Below, piece by piece: positions 45,547-61,166 of a stretch of 64,000 nucleotides of DNA. A program made the translations under genes and the position numbers. This DNA is from Pseudomonas sivasensis (lineage in GTDB: Bacteria; Pseudomonadota; Gammaproteobacteria; Pseudomonadales; Pseudomonadaceae): positions 434,001-498,000 of the forward strand of contig NZ_JAAOWU010000001.1 of the NCBI RefSeq assembly GCF_013778505.1, read 5' to 3'. The notes under the pieces were generated by a model. That model saw only the letters and a list, made by a program, of their open reading frames with translations, was not told where the DNA came from and made no database searches. Numbering within the stretch: position 1 is the stretch's first letter; every line of letters starts with the position of its first letter.

Positions 45547-46809
45547 TTAGAAATTGCCTTTTACCCAAGCCTGCAACCGTTCGAACAACGGCGCTTTGGC
45601 CTCGTCGTCGCTGCGGTAGCTGTCACGGATGCTCGGGCCCGACAGGGAAATGCCGTCGGTCTGCTTTTGCAGTCCGTACAACAGCAAGCCCACACCGGTG
45701 GAATAAATCGGGTTGCGCACCACGTCTCCCAGGCCTTTGACGCCATGGGGCACGCCCAGGCGGACCGGCATGTGGAAGATTTCCTCGGCCAGTTCGACCG
45801 CGCCTTCCATCTTCGAGGTGCCACCCGTCAGCACGATGCCGGCCGGGATCAAATCTTCGTAGCCACTGCGACGCAGTTCAGCCTGGATCAGGGTGAACAG
45901 CTCGTCGTAACGCGGCTCGACCACTTCGGCCAAAGCCTGGCGCGACAGTTCGCGCGGTGGACGGTCGCCCACGCTCGGAACCTTGATGGTTTCGCCGGCA
46001 CCGGCCAGCTTGGCCAGGGCGCAGGCGTAGCGGATCTTGATTTCTTCGGCGTACTGGGTCGGTGTACGCAACGCCATGGCGATGTCGTTGGTAACCTGGT
46101 CGCCTGCAATCGGGATTACGGCGGTGTGACGGATCGCACCCTCGGTGAAGATCGCGATGTCGGTGGTGCCGCCGCCGATGTCCACCAGGCACACGCCCAG
46201 CTCTTTCTCGTCGTCGGTCAGTACCGAGTACGCAGACGCCAGTTGCTCAAGAATGATGTCGTCGATTTCCAGGCCGCAGCGGCGCACGCATTTTTCAATG
46301 TTCTGTGCAGCGTTGACAGCGCAGGTCACCACGTGGACCTTGGCTTCCAGACGTACGCCCGACATGCCCAGAGGCTCGCGAACGCCTTCCTGGTTATCGA
46401 TCACGTAATCCTGCGGCAGGGTGTGCAGCACGCGCTGATCGGCCGGGATCGCCACGGCCTGGGCGGCGTCGAGGACGCGCTCAAGGTCGGCGGCGCTGAC
46501 TTCACGGTCACGGATCGCCACGATGCCGTGAGAGTTCAGGCTACGGATATGGTTGCCCGCGACGCCGACAAACGCCGAGTGAATCCGGCAACCGGCCATC
46601 AGCTGCGCTTCTTCGATAGCGCGCTGGATCGATTGCACAGTGGACTCGATGTTCACCACCACGCCCTTCTTCAGGCCCCGGGACGGATGCGTGCCAATAC
46701 CGACGATTTCGATCGCGCCGTCTTCCCCGACCTCGCCCACCAGCGCCACCACTTTGGAGGTGCCGATATCGAGACCGACGATCATTTTGCCGCTTTGCAC
46801 GTTTGCCAT
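45547..46809 (-). CDS. ftsA: Cell division protein FtsA
   Basis: FtsA is an actin-like ATPase that tethers FtsZ to the membrane. The 420-residue product has the actin-fold phosphate motifs (VGLDIGTSKVVALVG and VDIGGGTTDIAIFTEG) and the adenosine motif (AGIVLTGGTSKMEG). It ends with an amphipathic helix LFERLQAWVKGNF that inserts in the membrane. It starts 15 nt after ftsQ. Confidence 0.97.
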   Translation of the reverse strand: MANVQSGKMIVGLDIGTSKVVALVGEVGEDGAIEIVGIGTHPSRGLKKGVVVNIESTVQSIQRAIEEAQLMAGCRIHSAFVGVAGNHIRSLNSHGIVAIRDREVSAADLERVLDAAQAVAIPADQRVLHTLPQDYVIDNQEGVREPLGMSGVRLEAKVHVVTCAVNAAQNIEKCVRRCGLEIDDIILEQLASAYSVLTDDEKELGVCLVDIGGGTTDIAIFTEGAIRHTAVIPIAGDQVTNDIAMALRTPTQYAEEIKIRYACALAKLAGAGETIKVPSVGDRPPRELSRQALAEVVEPRYDELFTLIQAELRRSGYEDLIPAGIVLTGGTSKMEGAVELAEEIFHMPVRLGVPHGVKGLGDVVRNPIYSTGVGLLLYGLQKQTDGISLSGPSIRDSYRSDDEAKAPLFERLQAWVKGNF

Positions 46810-46824
46810 GGGTCCTGCCTCTTC

Positions 46825-47694
46825 TTAATTCTTCGCGACAGCGGGTTGCGCTGCCGTGGGCGCAGCCGGTTCACGCCAGCCGACGGCAAGGCCGTTGGCG
46901 TAACGCAGGTCGACGCTCGCAATGTTCGTAATCTGTTCTTTCAAGGTCTTGTCGTAGATGGCAATGAAACGGCGCATCTTTTCCACCAAGCGGTCGCGTC
47001 CCAGCAACAACTGGATGCCCGGGCCGGAACTGCCTGCCCCGGTCGTCAAAAACCAGCTACCCCGTTCACGCAGTTCCAGGCGTGCAATGGAGAAGCCCAT
47101 TGGCCGCAGCATCTGGCTCAAGGCCTGGTACTGCTGCATTACTTGCTGCTGCGCCCGCTGCGGCCCGAACAGCTGCGGCAGGTGCTCATAGTTGGCCAGC
47201 TCACGCGGGGTGAACGCCTGGCCCTGGTTGTTCAACAGCGCTTCATCACCCCAACGGGCCACGGGCAGTTGTTCCTCCAGGCGGATCGTCACCTGGTCCG
47301 GCCACACACGTCGGACTTCGGCGTGGGCGATCCACGGCATCTGTTCCAGCTCACCGCGCATACCGGCCAGGTCGATGGTGAAGAAGCTCGCGGCCAGGTA
47401 CGGGCCAATGCGCTGCTGCACCGCTTGCTGGCTGATGTAGCTCAAGTCGCCCTGCACGCTGATCTTGGTGATCGGACGGTCGGCGTACGGCAATAGACGC
47501 TGCGCACCTTCGTAAGTGCCGAAACCCAATGCCACCAGCAGCACCGGCCAGAACAGCGCCTTGAGGAAACCAAAGTTGGCTTTCGGCAGGCGCGCCGACA
47601 TCGGCTCTTTAGCCACCATTCGGCTGGCACCCCGTGGCACCGGCTTGCGGCTCGGTGCTTGTGGGGGCTGATGACGAAGCGATGCGCCTTTCAT
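46825..47694 (-). CDS. ftsQ: Cell division protein FtsQ
   Basis: FtsQ is a bitopic divisome protein that recruits FtsL and FtsB. From 47694 the product has 289 residues, with a basic cytoplasmic N-terminus, a membrane segment near [14 protein letters not shown], a POTRA domain ([20 protein letters not shown]) and a beta domain. The frame opens at 47727 inside ddlB, but ATG 47694 (MKGASLRHQ) matches known FtsQ starts and lies 4 nt after the ddlB stop. Confidence 0.94.
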   Translation of the reverse strand: MKGASLRHQPPQAPSRKPVPRGASRMVAKEPMSARLPKANFGFLKALFWPVLLVALGFGTYEGAQRLLPYADRPITKISVQGDLSYISQQAVQQRIGPYLAASFFTIDLAGMRGELEQMPWIAHAEVRRVWPDQVTIRLEEQLPVARWGDEALLNNQGQAFTPRELANYEHLPQLFGPQRAQQQVMQQYQALSQMLRPMGFSIARLELRERGSWFLTTGAGSSGPGIQLLLGRDRLVEKMRRFIAIYDKTLKEQITNIASVDLRYANGLAVGWREPAAPTAAQPAVAKN

Positions 47695-47698
47695 GTCC

Positions 47699-50089
<2,391 letters not shown>

Positions 50090-50097
<8 letters not shown>

Positions 50098-51160
50098 GGG
50101 CCACCTCCAGGCAGATATCCACCACGGTGCGGGTTGCGTCAGGTTTGGCCAGGCGGCTTGCGGTGCTCGCCATGTTGTTGAGTCGTTCCGGTTGCATCAA
50201 AACCTCGGTCAGGCGTGCGGCCAAATCGGCGGCGCCAGTCGTTCTTTGCGGCAGCAGGAAGGCAGCGCCCTCCCCGGCCAAATATTCGGCGTTGCGGGTC
50301 TGGTGATCGTCGATGGCGTGGGGCAAAGGCACCAGCAAGGACGGCAGACCGGCGGCGGCCAGTTCACTGACGGTCAGCGCACCAGCGCGACAGACCACCA
50401 GGTCGGCCCAGCCATAGGCATGGGCCATGTCTTTGATGAAAGGCTGTACGTTCGCCTCAACACCGGCCTCGCGATAACGCGTGGCGGTGATTTCATCGTG
50501 GTTCTTGCCGGCCTGATGGAAGATCTCCGGGCGCAATTCCACAGGGAGTTGCGCCACCGCTTCCGGTAGCAATTTGTTCAATGGCTCAGCGCCCAGGCTT
50601 CCGCCCAGGATCAGCAGGTGCGCCTTGCGACCCGCGAGCGCTTCGCGGGCGATGGCCATAAACAGCTCGGTGCGCACCGGGTTGCCGGTGGTACGGCGCT
50701 TATCCGACACACTGAAAGTGTTGGGAAACGCTTCACACACCCGCGCAGCCAACGGCACCAGCAAGCGGTTGGCGGTGCCGGCCACAGCGTTCTGCTCGTG
50801 CACGATCACCGGCACACCGGCGAGCTTGGCCGCGACGCCGCCAGGGCCGGTTACATAACCACCAAAACCGAGCACACACACTGGCTGCAATTCACGGATG
50901 ACCTTGCGCGCCTGCCACACCGCCTTGAGCAAGACGAAAGGTGCCTTGAGCAAGGACAACTTGCCTTTGCCGCGCAGGCCTGTGACGTTGATCAGATGCA
51001 ACGGCAAGCCGGCACTCGGTACCAATTCGTTTTCGATACCGCGCGGCGTGCCCAACCAATGCACGGTGTAGCCACGGTTCTGGAACTCGCGCGCACACGC
51101 TAGGGCTGGGAATACGTGGCCCCCAGTGCCGCCAGCCATGATCAGCACATTAGCGCCCAT
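50090..51160 (-). CDS. murG: Undecaprenyl-PP-MurNAc-pentapeptide GlcNAc transferase MurG
   Basis: MurG converts lipid I to lipid II on the cytoplasmic face of the membrane. The 356-residue product has the GT-B motifs [13 protein letters not shown] near the N-terminus, [11 protein letters not shown] and the C-terminal [17 protein letters not shown] donor-site region. It overlaps ftsW by 11 nt and murC by 8 nt. Confidence 0.97.
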
Positions 51161-52373
51161 GGGTCGGCTCCTCGGCGAAGTCGCTTTCGCTGAACTCCAT
51201 CTCTTCGCTGCCCAAGTGGGTTCGACTCTCCCACTCGATGCGCAGCAACAAGCCCAGACAGGCGCAGCAAATCACCAGCGAACTGCCGCCGTAACTGAGG
51301 AACGGCAAGGTCAGCCCCTTGGTCGGCAGCAGGCCGACGTTCACACCGATATTGATCAAGAACTGGCCGATCCACAGGAACGACAAGCCGTACGCCACAT
51401 AGGCGGCGAAATACTGTTTGGCCTTCTCGGCCCACAAGCCGATGTACATGCCGCGTACACACACGAACACAAACAGCGCGACGGTGCACAGCGAACCAAC
51501 CACGCCCAACTCTTCGGCGAGTACCGAGAACACGAAGTCGGTGTGGGCTTCCGGAAGGTAGAACTGCTTCTGCACGCTATTGCCCAGGCCAACGCCCAGC
51601 CACTCACCACGACCAAAGGCGATCAACGCCTGGGTCAATTGATAGCCGGAGCCAAACTGGTCGGACCACGGGTCGGTAAAGGTAATCAGACGCGCCATCC
51701 GGTAGGGTTGCGCCTGCACCAGGATGGTCACGGCCGCCACTGCCAGCACCACCATCAAACTGAAGCGGAACAGGCCCACGCCGCCGAGGAACAGCATCGC
51801 CGCGGCCGCGCCCATCATCACGACGGTGGCGCCGAAGTCGGGCTCCATCAGCAACAGGCCGGCCATGGGCAAAAGCACGATGAATGGTTTGAAGAAGCCC
51901 ATCCAGCTTTCGCGCACTTCCTTCTGACGACGCACCAGGTAACCGGCGAGATAGATCACCACGAACACCTTGGCGATTTCAGACGGTTGCACGTTGAACG
52001 CGCCGAAACCAATCCAGCGCATCGAGCCGTTCACCTCGCGGCCGATACCCGGCACGATCACCATGACCAGCAAGCCAAACGCGCCGATCAGCATCAGCCA
52101 ACCGAGACGCTGCCAGGTGGCGATGGGGATCATCATGGTGACGATGCACGCACCCAGACCGATGATCAGGTACACCAAGTGACGGATCATCATGTACAAG
52201 GTGTTGCCCGACTGCACGGCAGCCACTTCGGAAGAGGCCGAGGTGATCATCACCAGGCCCAGGCCCAGCAGCGCGAGGCAACCGGCGAGCATTGGGAAAT
52301 CGAGGTCGATGCCGCGCCCGGTAATGATCGGCGACGGGTACGGCTTAATGATGTTTCTGAAATCAATGCTCAT
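51150..52373 (-). CDS. ftsW: Septal peptidoglycan glycosyltransferase FtsW
   Basis: FtsW is the SEDS-family polymerase acting with FtsI. From 52373 the product has about 407 residues with ten membrane segments. It has SEDS signatures GIGREVNGSMRWIGFG and QPSEIAKVFVVIYLA near the catalytic aspartate loop, and FLSYGGSSLV near the C-terminus. A longer frame to 52496 lies inside murD and encodes an arginine-rich stretch unlike FtsW; the ATG at 52373 overlaps the murD stop (ATGA). Confidence 0.95.
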   Translation of the reverse strand: MSIDFRNIIKPYPSPIITGRGIDLDFPMLAGCLALLGLGLVMITSASSEVAAVQSGNTLYMMIRHLVYLIIGLGACIVTMMIPIATWQRLGWLMLIGAFGLLVMVIVPGIGREVNGSMRWIGFGAFNVQPSEIAKVFVVIYLAGYLVRRQKEVRESWMGFFKPFIVLLPMAGLLLMEPDFGATVVMMGAAAAMLFLGGVGLFRFSLMVVLAVAAVTILVQAQPYRMARLITFTDPWSDQFGSGYQLTQALIAFGRGEWLGVGLGNSVQKQFYLPEAHTDFVFSVLAEELGVVGSLCTVALFVFVCVRGMYIGLWAEKAKQYFAAYVAYGLSFLWIGQFLINIGVNVGLLPTKGLTLPFLSYGGSSLVICCACLGLLLRIEWESRTHLGSEEMEFSESDFAEEPTHGR

Positions 52374-53716
52374 GCCAAGCCCTCCACGGCGCGGGCGAAC
52401 AACTGGCCGCGCTCTTCGTAGTTCTTGAACATGTCGAAACTGGCGCACGCCGGCGACAGCAGTACCGCATCGCCTGGTTGGGCCAGGGCTTTGCATTGGG
52501 CAATGGCGTCGTCCAAGGAGGTGGCACGCACCTGTGGCACGGCGTCACCAAGCGCGGCGGCGATCAAGTCGGAGTCGCGGCCCATCAAGACCACGGCGCG
52601 GCAATGCGCGGCCACCGGTGCCTTGAGATCTTTGAAATCGGCGCCCTTGCCATCGCCACCGGCGATCAGCACCAGCTTGCCGTCGATATCGGCGCCAAGC
52701 CCTTCGATCGCAGCCAGTGCGGCGCCGACGTTGGTGGCTTTGGAGTCGTTGTAATAGCTGACGCCATCGAGATCACGCACCCACTGGCAGCGGTGTTCAA
52801 GACCGGCGAAGGTGCGCAGGCTGGAGAGCATCGCGTCGAATGGCAGGCCAACGGCATGGCCAAGCGCCAATGCCGCCAGGGCGTTGGACTGATTATGGGC
52901 ACCACGAATTTTCAGCTCGCGCACTGGCATCAGGTTCTGAAATTCGAAGGCCAGGTATTTCTCGCCGTTCTCTTCGCGGATACCGAAGGCCTTGAAGTCG
53001 GGCTTGCCCAAACCGAAGGTCCAGCAGGGCATGCCCTCGCCCATCAGCGGACGGCTCAGGGCATCCTGGCGGTTGACCACAAATTGCTTGGCGCCGCGGA
53101 AGATCCGGTGCTTGGCCAGATGATATGCCGGCAGGCCGCTGTAGCGGTCCATGTGGTCTTCGCTGACGTTCAGAACAGTGGCGACTTCGGCGCCGAGGTC
53201 ATGGGTGGTTTCCAGCTGGAAACTAGACAGTTCCATCACGTACAGCTCGATGTCGTCGCTGAGCAGGTCCAGCGCCGGGGTGCCGAGGTTACCGCCCACG
53301 GCCACGCGCTTGCCGGCCGCCATCGCCATCTCACCGACCAGTGTGGTCACGGTGCTTTTCGCGTTGGAACCGCTGATGGCTACTATCGGCGCCTTCGCGT
53401 TACGCGCGAACAGGTCGATATCGCCGGACAGCTTCACGCCACGGGCCGCTGCGGCTTGCAGGGCCGGTGTCGCCAGGGCTAGGCCGGGGCTCACGTAGAG
53501 CTCATCGGCGCGGCACAGAAACTCGACATCCAACTCGCCACAACGCACTTCCACGTGCGGGTAGTCACGGCGCAGCGTGACCAGCTCCGGTGGATTTTCC
53601 CGCGTATCGGCCACGGCAAACGACGTGCCCCGGTTCGCCAGGAAGCGAACCAGGGACATGCCGCTCTTGCCGAGGCCGACAACGATGCGGAAGTGGTCTG
53701 AAGCGATCAAGGACAC
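52370..53716 (-). CDS. murD: UDP-MurNAc-L-alanine--D-glutamate ligase MurD
   Basis: MurD adds D-glutamate to UDP-MurNAc-L-Ala. The 448-residue product has the N-terminal GLGKSGMS fold, the P-loop SGSNAKSTVTT, and Mur-ligase motifs such as NVSEDHMDRY and YNDSKATN. It is 6 nt from mraY and overlaps ftsW by 4 nt. Confidence 0.97.
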   Translation of the reverse strand: MSLIASDHFRIVVGLGKSGMSLVRFLANRGTSFAVADTRENPPELVTLRRDYPHVEVRCGELDVEFLCRADELYVSPGLALATPALQAAAARGVKLSGDIDLFARNAKAPIVAISGSNAKSTVTTLVGEMAMAAGKRVAVGGNLGTPALDLLSDDIELYVMELSSFQLETTHDLGAEVATVLNVSEDHMDRYSGLPAYHLAKHRIFRGAKQFVVNRQDALSRPLMGEGMPCWTFGLGKPDFKAFGIREENGEKYLAFEFQNLMPVRELKIRGAHNQSNALAALALGHAVGLPFDAMLSSLRTFAGLEHRCQWVRDLDGVSYYNDSKATNVGAALAAIEGLGADIDGKLVLIAGGDGKGADFKDLKAPVAAHCRAVVLMGRDSDLIAAALGDAVPQVRATSLDDAIAQCKALAQPGDAVLLSPACASFDMFKNYEERGQLFARAVEGLA

Positions 53717-53722
53717 TCGTTT

Positions 53723-54805
53723 CTACCTCAGTTTCAGGGTGGCAAGGCCGACCAGTACGAGAATCACGGTGATGATCCAGAAACGGACAATCACGCGTGG
53801 CTCGGGCCAGCCCTTGAGTTCAAAGTGGTGGTGAATCGGCGCCATGCGGAACACGCGGCGCCCGGTCAACTTGAAGGACGCCACCTGGATGACCACCGAC
53901 AGGGTTTCCATCACGAACACACCGCCCATGATGAACAACACGATTTCCTGGCGAACAATCACCGCGATCGTGCCCAGGGCTGCGCCCAGCGCCAGGGCGC
54001 CGACGTCGCCCATGAAGACTTGTGCCGGATAGGTGTTGAACCACAAGAAGCCCAGACCGGCACCGATCAGTGCGCCGCAGAACACAATCAGTTCACCCGC
54101 GCCCGGTACGTAAGGGATCAGCAGGTATTCCGCGAACTTCACGTTACCCGACAGGTAGCAGAAGATGCCAAGCGCGCCGCCCACCATCACCGTCGGCATG
54201 ATCGCCAGGCCGTCGAGGCCGTCGGTCAGGTTCACCGCGTTGCTGGAGCCGACGATAACGAAGTAGGTCAGCACCACGAAGCCGATACCCAATGGAATGC
54301 TGGCGTCCTTGAGCATCGGGATGATCAGGGTGGTTTCCACTGCGCTTGGCGCCGTGGTGTACAGGAAGATCGCTGCGCCCAGGCCGAACACCGACTGCCA
54401 GAAATACTTCCAGCGGCTTGGCAGCCCCTTGGAGTTTTTCTCGATCACTTTGCGGTAGTCATCGACCCAGCCGATGGCGCCGAACAGCAAGGTCACCAGC
54501 AGCACCACCCAGACGTAGCGGTTGTGCAGGTCGGCCCACAGCAAGGTGCTGATGCCGATGGACGACAGGATCAACGCGCCGCCCATTGTCGGGGTGCCGG
54601 ACTTGGACAGGTGCGACTGCGGGCCGTCATTACGAACCGATTGACCAATTTGCAGGTTCTGCAGGGTGCGGATCATCCACGGCCCCAAAAACAGCGACAA
54701 AGACAGCGCGGTCAGCACACCCAGGATCCCGCGCAGGGTCAGGTACTGAAAGACCGCGAAGCCTTTGTGGAACTGTTGCAGATACTCAGCCAGCAGCAGC
54801 AGCAT
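53723..54805 (-). CDS. mraY: Phospho-MurNAc-pentapeptide transferase MraY
   Basis: MraY makes lipid I from UDP-MurNAc-pentapeptide and undecaprenyl phosphate in the membrane. From 54805 the product has 360 residues and ten membrane segments, with the motifs [22 protein letters not shown] and [11 protein letters not shown] plus the HHHFE region ([12 protein letters not shown]). The start at 54805 overlaps the murF stop by 1 nt; a start at 54832 would lie inside murF. Confidence 0.97.
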   Translation of the reverse strand: MLLLLAEYLQQFHKGFAVFQYLTLRGILGVLTALSLSLFLGPWMIRTLQNLQIGQSVRNDGPQSHLSKSGTPTMGGALILSSIGISTLLWADLHNRYVWVVLLVTLLFGAIGWVDDYRKVIEKNSKGLPSRWKYFWQSVFGLGAAIFLYTTAPSAVETTLIIPMLKDASIPLGIGFVVLTYFVIVGSSNAVNLTDGLDGLAIMPTVMVGGALGIFCYLSGNVKFAEYLLIPYVPGAGELIVFCGALIGAGLGFLWFNTYPAQVFMGDVGALALGAALGTIAVIVRQEIVLFIMGGVFVMETLSVVIQVASFKLTGRRVFRMAPIHHHFELKGWPEPRVIVRFWIITVILVLVGLATLKLR

Positions 54806-56175
54806 TAATGTTTCTCCGTACTTGAGCCACACAAGGCCGCGACGACGTTTTCCATCACCGCGCTGCGCGATCCCTTGATCAAAATGGTTGTGTGTTTGTC
54901 TTGTTCTGCTGTGCCCAGCGCCTGAATCAACTCGGCCTGGGTTGCGAAATGTCGCGCACCTTGGCCGAAGGCAGCCACGGCATGGGCCATGTTCGTACCA
55001 ACGGCGTAGAGGGCGTCGACTTTGCCTGCGGCATACGCGCCGACTTCGCGGTGGCCTTGTTCAGCCCAGTCGCCCAATTCGCCGATGTCACCCAGCACCA
55101 GCACCTTGCGACCGTCAAAACCCTTTAGCAGGTCTACAGCGGCATTAATGGACGATGGGTTGGCGTTGTAGGTGTCATCAATCACACGCATGCCGTTGGT
55201 TGCCAACTGCGCCACGGTACGACCCTTGACCGGTTGCACCGCGCCCAGGCCCGTGGCAATACCGAACAGCGAAACGCCCAAGGCATGGGCCGCAGCGGCG
55301 GCGGCCAGGGAGTTGGCGACGTTATGGTTGCCCAACAAATTCAGTTGCACGTGTTCGTCACCTTGCGGGGTGTGCAAGGTGAAGGACGGACAGCCGCGGG
55401 CATCGACAGTGATGTTGGATGCATGGAAATCAGCCGCTGCGTTAAGCACGGCAAACGTCAGGACCTTGCGACCGGCGGCGCGTACACGCCAGGTCTCGAA
55501 GGCCTTGTCGTCCAAATTCAAAACCGCGGTGCCAGATGCATCCAGGCCCTCAAGAATCTCGCCCTTGGCTTCGACGATTTTTTCCGGTCCACCGAACTCG
55601 CCAACGTGGGCAGTACCGGCGTTGTTGATAATTGCTACGTGGGGCTTGGTCAGCGCCACGGTGTAGGCGATTTCGCCGATACGCGAAGCCCCCAGTTCGA
55701 TCACTGCCGCCGTGTGTTCCGGGGCGAGTTCAAGCAGGGTCAGCGGAGCGCCAAAGTCATTATTAAGGTTGCCACGGGTCGCAAGCACCGGGCCGCGCGT
55801 ACGCAGTACACCAGCAAGCAGTTCCTTGACCGTTGTCTTGCCGCTGGAGCCGGTAACGGCTGCGACAGGCTTATCAAAAGCGGCACGGTTCAGCGCACCC
55901 AATTGACCCAGAGCCAAGCGGGTATCCGCGACGAGCAGTTGCGGCAAGGTGGAGTCGGCGACTTCGCGCTGAACCAAGGCACCCACGGCACCTTTGGCGG
56001 CCACTTCATTCAGGTAGTCGTGACCGTCAAAGCGCGGTCCGGCCAAGGCGACAAACAGTTGCCCAGGCTTGATCGCGCGACTGTCGATACTCACGCCATC
56101 GAAGCAGCAATCGCTCGACAGCATACGAGCGGACAGAGCCTGGCTCAGCTCGCTGAATTTCATCGCTTTAAGCAT
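54805..56175 (-). CDS. murF: UDP-MurNAc-tripeptide--D-alanyl-D-alanine ligase MurF
   Basis: MurF adds D-Ala-D-Ala to complete the pentapeptide. The 456-residue product has the P-loop [12 protein letters not shown], the Mur motifs [14 protein letters not shown] and [10 protein letters not shown]. The start at 56175 overlaps the murE end and has GGGAG 8 nt upstream; a TTG at 56181 in the same frame is less likely. Confidence 0.96.
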   Translation of the reverse strand: MLKAMKFSELSQALSARMLSSDCCFDGVSIDSRAIKPGQLFVALAGPRFDGHDYLNEVAAKGAVGALVQREVADSTLPQLLVADTRLALGQLGALNRAAFDKPVAAVTGSSGKTTVKELLAGVLRTRGPVLATRGNLNNDFGAPLTLLELAPEHTAAVIELGASRIGEIAYTVALTKPHVAIINNAGTAHVGEFGGPEKIVEAKGEILEGLDASGTAVLNLDDKAFETWRVRAAGRKVLTFAVLNAAADFHASNITVDARGCPSFTLHTPQGDEHVQLNLLGNHNVANSLAAAAAAHALGVSLFGIATGLGAVQPVKGRTVAQLATNGMRVIDDTYNANPSSINAAVDLLKGFDGRKVLVLGDIGELGDWAEQGHREVGAYAAGKVDALYAVGTNMAHAVAAFGQGARHFATQAELIQALGTAEQDKHTTILIKGSRSAVMENVVAALCGSSTEKH

Positions 56176-57630
56176 GGGCAATCTCCCAGGCGGTCAAGGC
56201 GTGATCGGCCTCGACCAGATCGGAGAAGGCATGACGCTCGCCATTGATTTCCTGGTAGTCCTCGTGTCCCTTGCCGGCCAGTACTATCACGTCATCAGCG
56301 CTGGCACTGGCGATCAACTGGGCGATGGCGGCACCACGACCGGCAACGAAAGTAGCCTTGGACGCGTCTTTAAAGCCTGCGCGGATATCGTCGAAGATCT
56401 GGCTCGGGTTTTCGCTGCGCGGGTTGTCATCGGTGACGAGTACGCCGTCGGCCAGGCGCTCGACAATCTCGGCCATCAGCGGACGCTTGCCGCGATCGCG
56501 ATCACCGCCGCAACCGAACAGGCACAGCAACTTCCCTTTGGCGTGAGGACGCAAGGCTTCGAGGACTTTTTCAAGGGCATCCGGGGTGTGGGCGTAATCA
56601 ACCACCACCAGCGGCTGGGTGCCGCCACCCAGGCGTTGCATGCGACCAGCCGGACCTTCCAGCTTCGGCAGCACTTTGAGGATTTCGTCCAGGGCGTAAT
56701 CCAGGCCAAGCAGCGCGCCGATAGCGGCGAGGACGTTGCTGAGGTTGAACCGCCCGAGCAAGGTGCTGCGCAGGTGATGTTCGCCTTGGGGCGTTACCAA
56801 CGTGGCGCGAACACCTTCGTCATTAAATTGGGCTTCGCGGCAATACAGGTACGCGCTGGAGTCCAGCAGGCTGTAGCTGATCAAACGCGATTCGCTGTCC
56901 TGCGCGGCCAACTGGCGACCGAACTCGTCGTCCAGGTTCACAACCCGGCACTTCAGGTCATTCCAGGCGAACAGCTTGGCCTTGGCGGACGCATATGCCT
57001 CCATCGTGCCGTGGTAGTCCAAGTGGTCGCGGGACAGGTTGGTCATCACCGCCACATCAAAGGCCAGGGCGGTTACGCGGCCCTGGTCCAGACCATGGGA
57101 CGAGACTTCCATGGCAACCGCCTTGGCACCGGCCTTTTTCAGGTCGGCCAGGGTCGCTTGCACAGCAATAGGATTGGGCGTGGTGTGCAGGCCGCTTTGA
57201 AGCGCGCCATAAAAACCGGTGCCAAGGGTGCCAACGATGCCGCAGTGCTGGCCCAGCAGGTCAAGCGCTTGGGCAACCAGTTGGGTCACACTGGTCTTGC
57301 CGTTGGTACCGGTCACACCCACCAGATTGAGATGGCGGCTTGGGTCGCCATAGAAGCGCCCGGCGATGTCCGACAATTGCTTGGCCAAGCCTTTGACAGG
57401 GATCAGCGGCAAGTCGGTGATCGGCAGCACCGTGGCGCCTTCCACTTCATAAGCCACGGCCGCGGCGCCGCGCTGCAAGGCGTCGGCAATATGCGCACGA
57501 CCATCGACCTTGCCGCCTGGCACCGCCAGGAACAGGTCACCGGCGCGCACGTTACGGCTGTCGAGGGTCAACTCGCGAATCAGCAGATCGCGACCAGCGT
57601 GGGCAAAAATCTTATTCAGGCTAAGAGACA

Positions 57631-57631
<1 letters not shown>
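56168..57631 (-). CDS. murE: UDP-MurNAc-dipeptide--meso-diaminopimelate ligase MurE
   Basis: MurE adds the third residue of the stem peptide. The 487-residue product has the P-loop TGTNGKTSVTQ and the DDNPRSE motif, which marks enzymes specific for meso-diaminopimelate, as expected for a Gram-negative. It overlaps ftsI by 1 nt and murF by 8 nt. Confidence 0.97.
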
Positions 57632-59662
<2,031 letters not shown>

Positions 59663-59666
<4 letters not shown>

Positions 59667-60610
59667 CGCAGCTTCTCCGCGACGCGCATGACGGCGCTAC
59701 GGGAGCGTGGGTTGGCCTTGAGTTCGGCTTCGGAAGCAAACTGCGCTTTGCCATGGATTTTGATTTTCGGCACAAAGGCTTCGAAACGCACCGGCAGGTT
59801 GCGCGGCAGGTTGTCGGACTCACCCTTGACCAACCGACGCATGAACAATTTGACGATGCGGTCTTCAAGGGAGTGGAAACTGATCACCACTAGACGACCG
59901 CCCACTTCCAAAGCGTCCAGCGCGGCTTCAAGACCAGCTTCCAGATCGCCCAGTTCGTTGTTGACGTGAATGCGCAGGCCTTGGAACGCACGGGTCGCAG
60001 GATTCTTGCCCTTTTCCCATGCAGGGTTGGCGACTTTGAGTACTTCGGCCAGGTCGGCGGTGCGTTCGAACGGCTGAATTTCACGGCGCTCCACCACGGC
60101 ACGTGCCATGCGACCAGCGAAACGCTCTTCACCGTATTCCTTGAATACGCGGGTAATTTCTTCATGGGGAGCGGTGGCGATGAACTGTGCCGCACTGATG
60201 CCACGGGTAGGATCCATGCGCATATCGAGAGGGCCATCGTTCATGAAGCTGAAGCCGCGCTCCGGATCATCGAGCTGCGGCGAAGACACGCCTAAGTCGA
60301 GCAAAACCCCGGCCACCTTGCCCGCCATACCACGCTCGGCGACTTCAGCACCCAGCTCGGCAAAGCTGCGCTGCACAACGACAAAGCGGCCGTCTTCGGC
60401 CGCTAGCGCTTGCCCGGTGGCAATCGCTTGGGGGTCTTTGTCGAACCCGAGGAGCTTGCCGTCGGGACCGAGCTGGCTGAGTATCAACCGGCTGTGCCCG
60501 CCCCTGCCAAAGGTGCCATCCAAATAGCAGCCATCCGCGCGTACGGCGAGAGCCTCAACGGCTTCGTCAAGCAGTACGGTGATGTGGTTAAAGCCGCTAT
60601 CAATAGTCAC
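59663..60610 (-). CDS. rsmH: 16S rRNA m4C1402 methyltransferase RsmH (MraW)
   Basis: RsmH methylates N4 of C1402 in 16S rRNA, in the decoding centre, with RsmI making the 2'-O-methyl on the same nucleotide; both genes are in this window. The 315-residue product starts [15 protein letters not shown] and has the SAM motif [13 protein letters not shown] and [12 protein letters not shown]. It overlaps mraZ and ftsL by 4 nt each. Confidence 0.97.
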
Positions 60611-61062
60611 AGGATCAAATCACGCAGTTCATCAGGCATAGCGCCCGGTTGTTGAATAGCAGCCAGGTCAGCTGCAGAAACAGCATCCCAGGCATCTTCG
60701 TCCCACAATTGGAACTTGTTCAGTTGGCCAACCAGCATTGCGCGCTTGTCCAGCTTGGCGTACTCGCGAAGACGCGGGGGCACCAGGAAACGACCACTGC
60801 CATCGAGCTCAAGGTCGACGGCATTACCGATCAGCAAACGCTGCAGGCGGCGGTTTTCTTCACGCAATGAAGGCAGGGCGCGCAATTTGGTTTCAATCAA
60901 CTCCCACTCATCGAGCGGGTAAACACATAAACAAGGATCAACAGCATCGATAGTGATGATTAATTGCCCGGAACTTCGCGAAATCAGCTCGTCACGATAC
61001 CGGCTCGGCATGGCGAGACGGCCTTTTGCATCGAGACTGATAGCGTTAGCTCCGCGAAACAC
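60607..61062 (-). CDS. mraZ: Transcriptional regulator MraZ
   Basis: MraZ is an AbrB-like dodecameric ring protein that represses its own dcw cluster. The 151-residue product has two SpoVT/AbrB halves with the DxxxR motifs [13 protein letters not shown] and [14 protein letters not shown]. It is the first gene of the cluster; three GTGG repeats and a promoter lie directly upstream. Confidence 0.96.
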   Translation of the reverse strand: MFRGANAISLDAKGRLAMPSRYRDELISRSSGQLIITIDAVDPCLCVYPLDEWELIETKLRALPSLREENRRLQRLLIGNAVDLELDGSGRFLVPPRLREYAKLDKRAMLVGQLNKFQLWDEDAWDAVSAADLAAIQQPGAMPDELRDLIL

Positions 61063-61100
61063 AGATGCGTTTCTCCAAATTTTAGCGTTTTACGTTCAAA

Positions 61101-61130
61101 AAACCCACTTTGTGCCACTTTCCGCCACTT
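61101..61130 (-). promoter_or_regulatory. MraZ-binding boxes
   Basis: On the minus strand AAGTGG occurs three times with an exact 10-bp step (AAGTGGCGGA, AAGTGGCACA, AAGTGGGTTT). MraZ in E. coli binds TGGGN-type repeats at 10-bp intervals between the promoter and mraZ. The boxes sit just downstream of the predicted start of transcription. Confidence 0.75.
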
Positions 61131-61136
61131 GCGCAC

Positions 61137-61166
61137 ACTATAGGAATGCGCCCACCACACCGTCAA
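61137..61166 (-). promoter_or_regulatory. Sigma70-type promoter of the dcw cluster
   Basis: On the minus strand TTGACG (61166-61161) and TATAGT (61142-61137) are separated by 18 bp, each matching the consensus at five of six positions. Transcription would start near 61130, at the edge of the MraZ boxes, giving a leader of about 70 nt. Confidence 0.68.

Noticed and set aside
44329..47496. A 1055-codon open frame on the plus strand
   Set aside because: It is exactly opposite ftsZ, ftsA and ftsQ, which are certain. GC-rich third positions keep the antisense frame free of stops. No ribosome site or protein motif is present.
52374..52496. N-terminal extension of FtsW
   Set aside because: An arginine-rich stretch inside murD; the conserved FtsW start is at 52373 with ATGA overlap.
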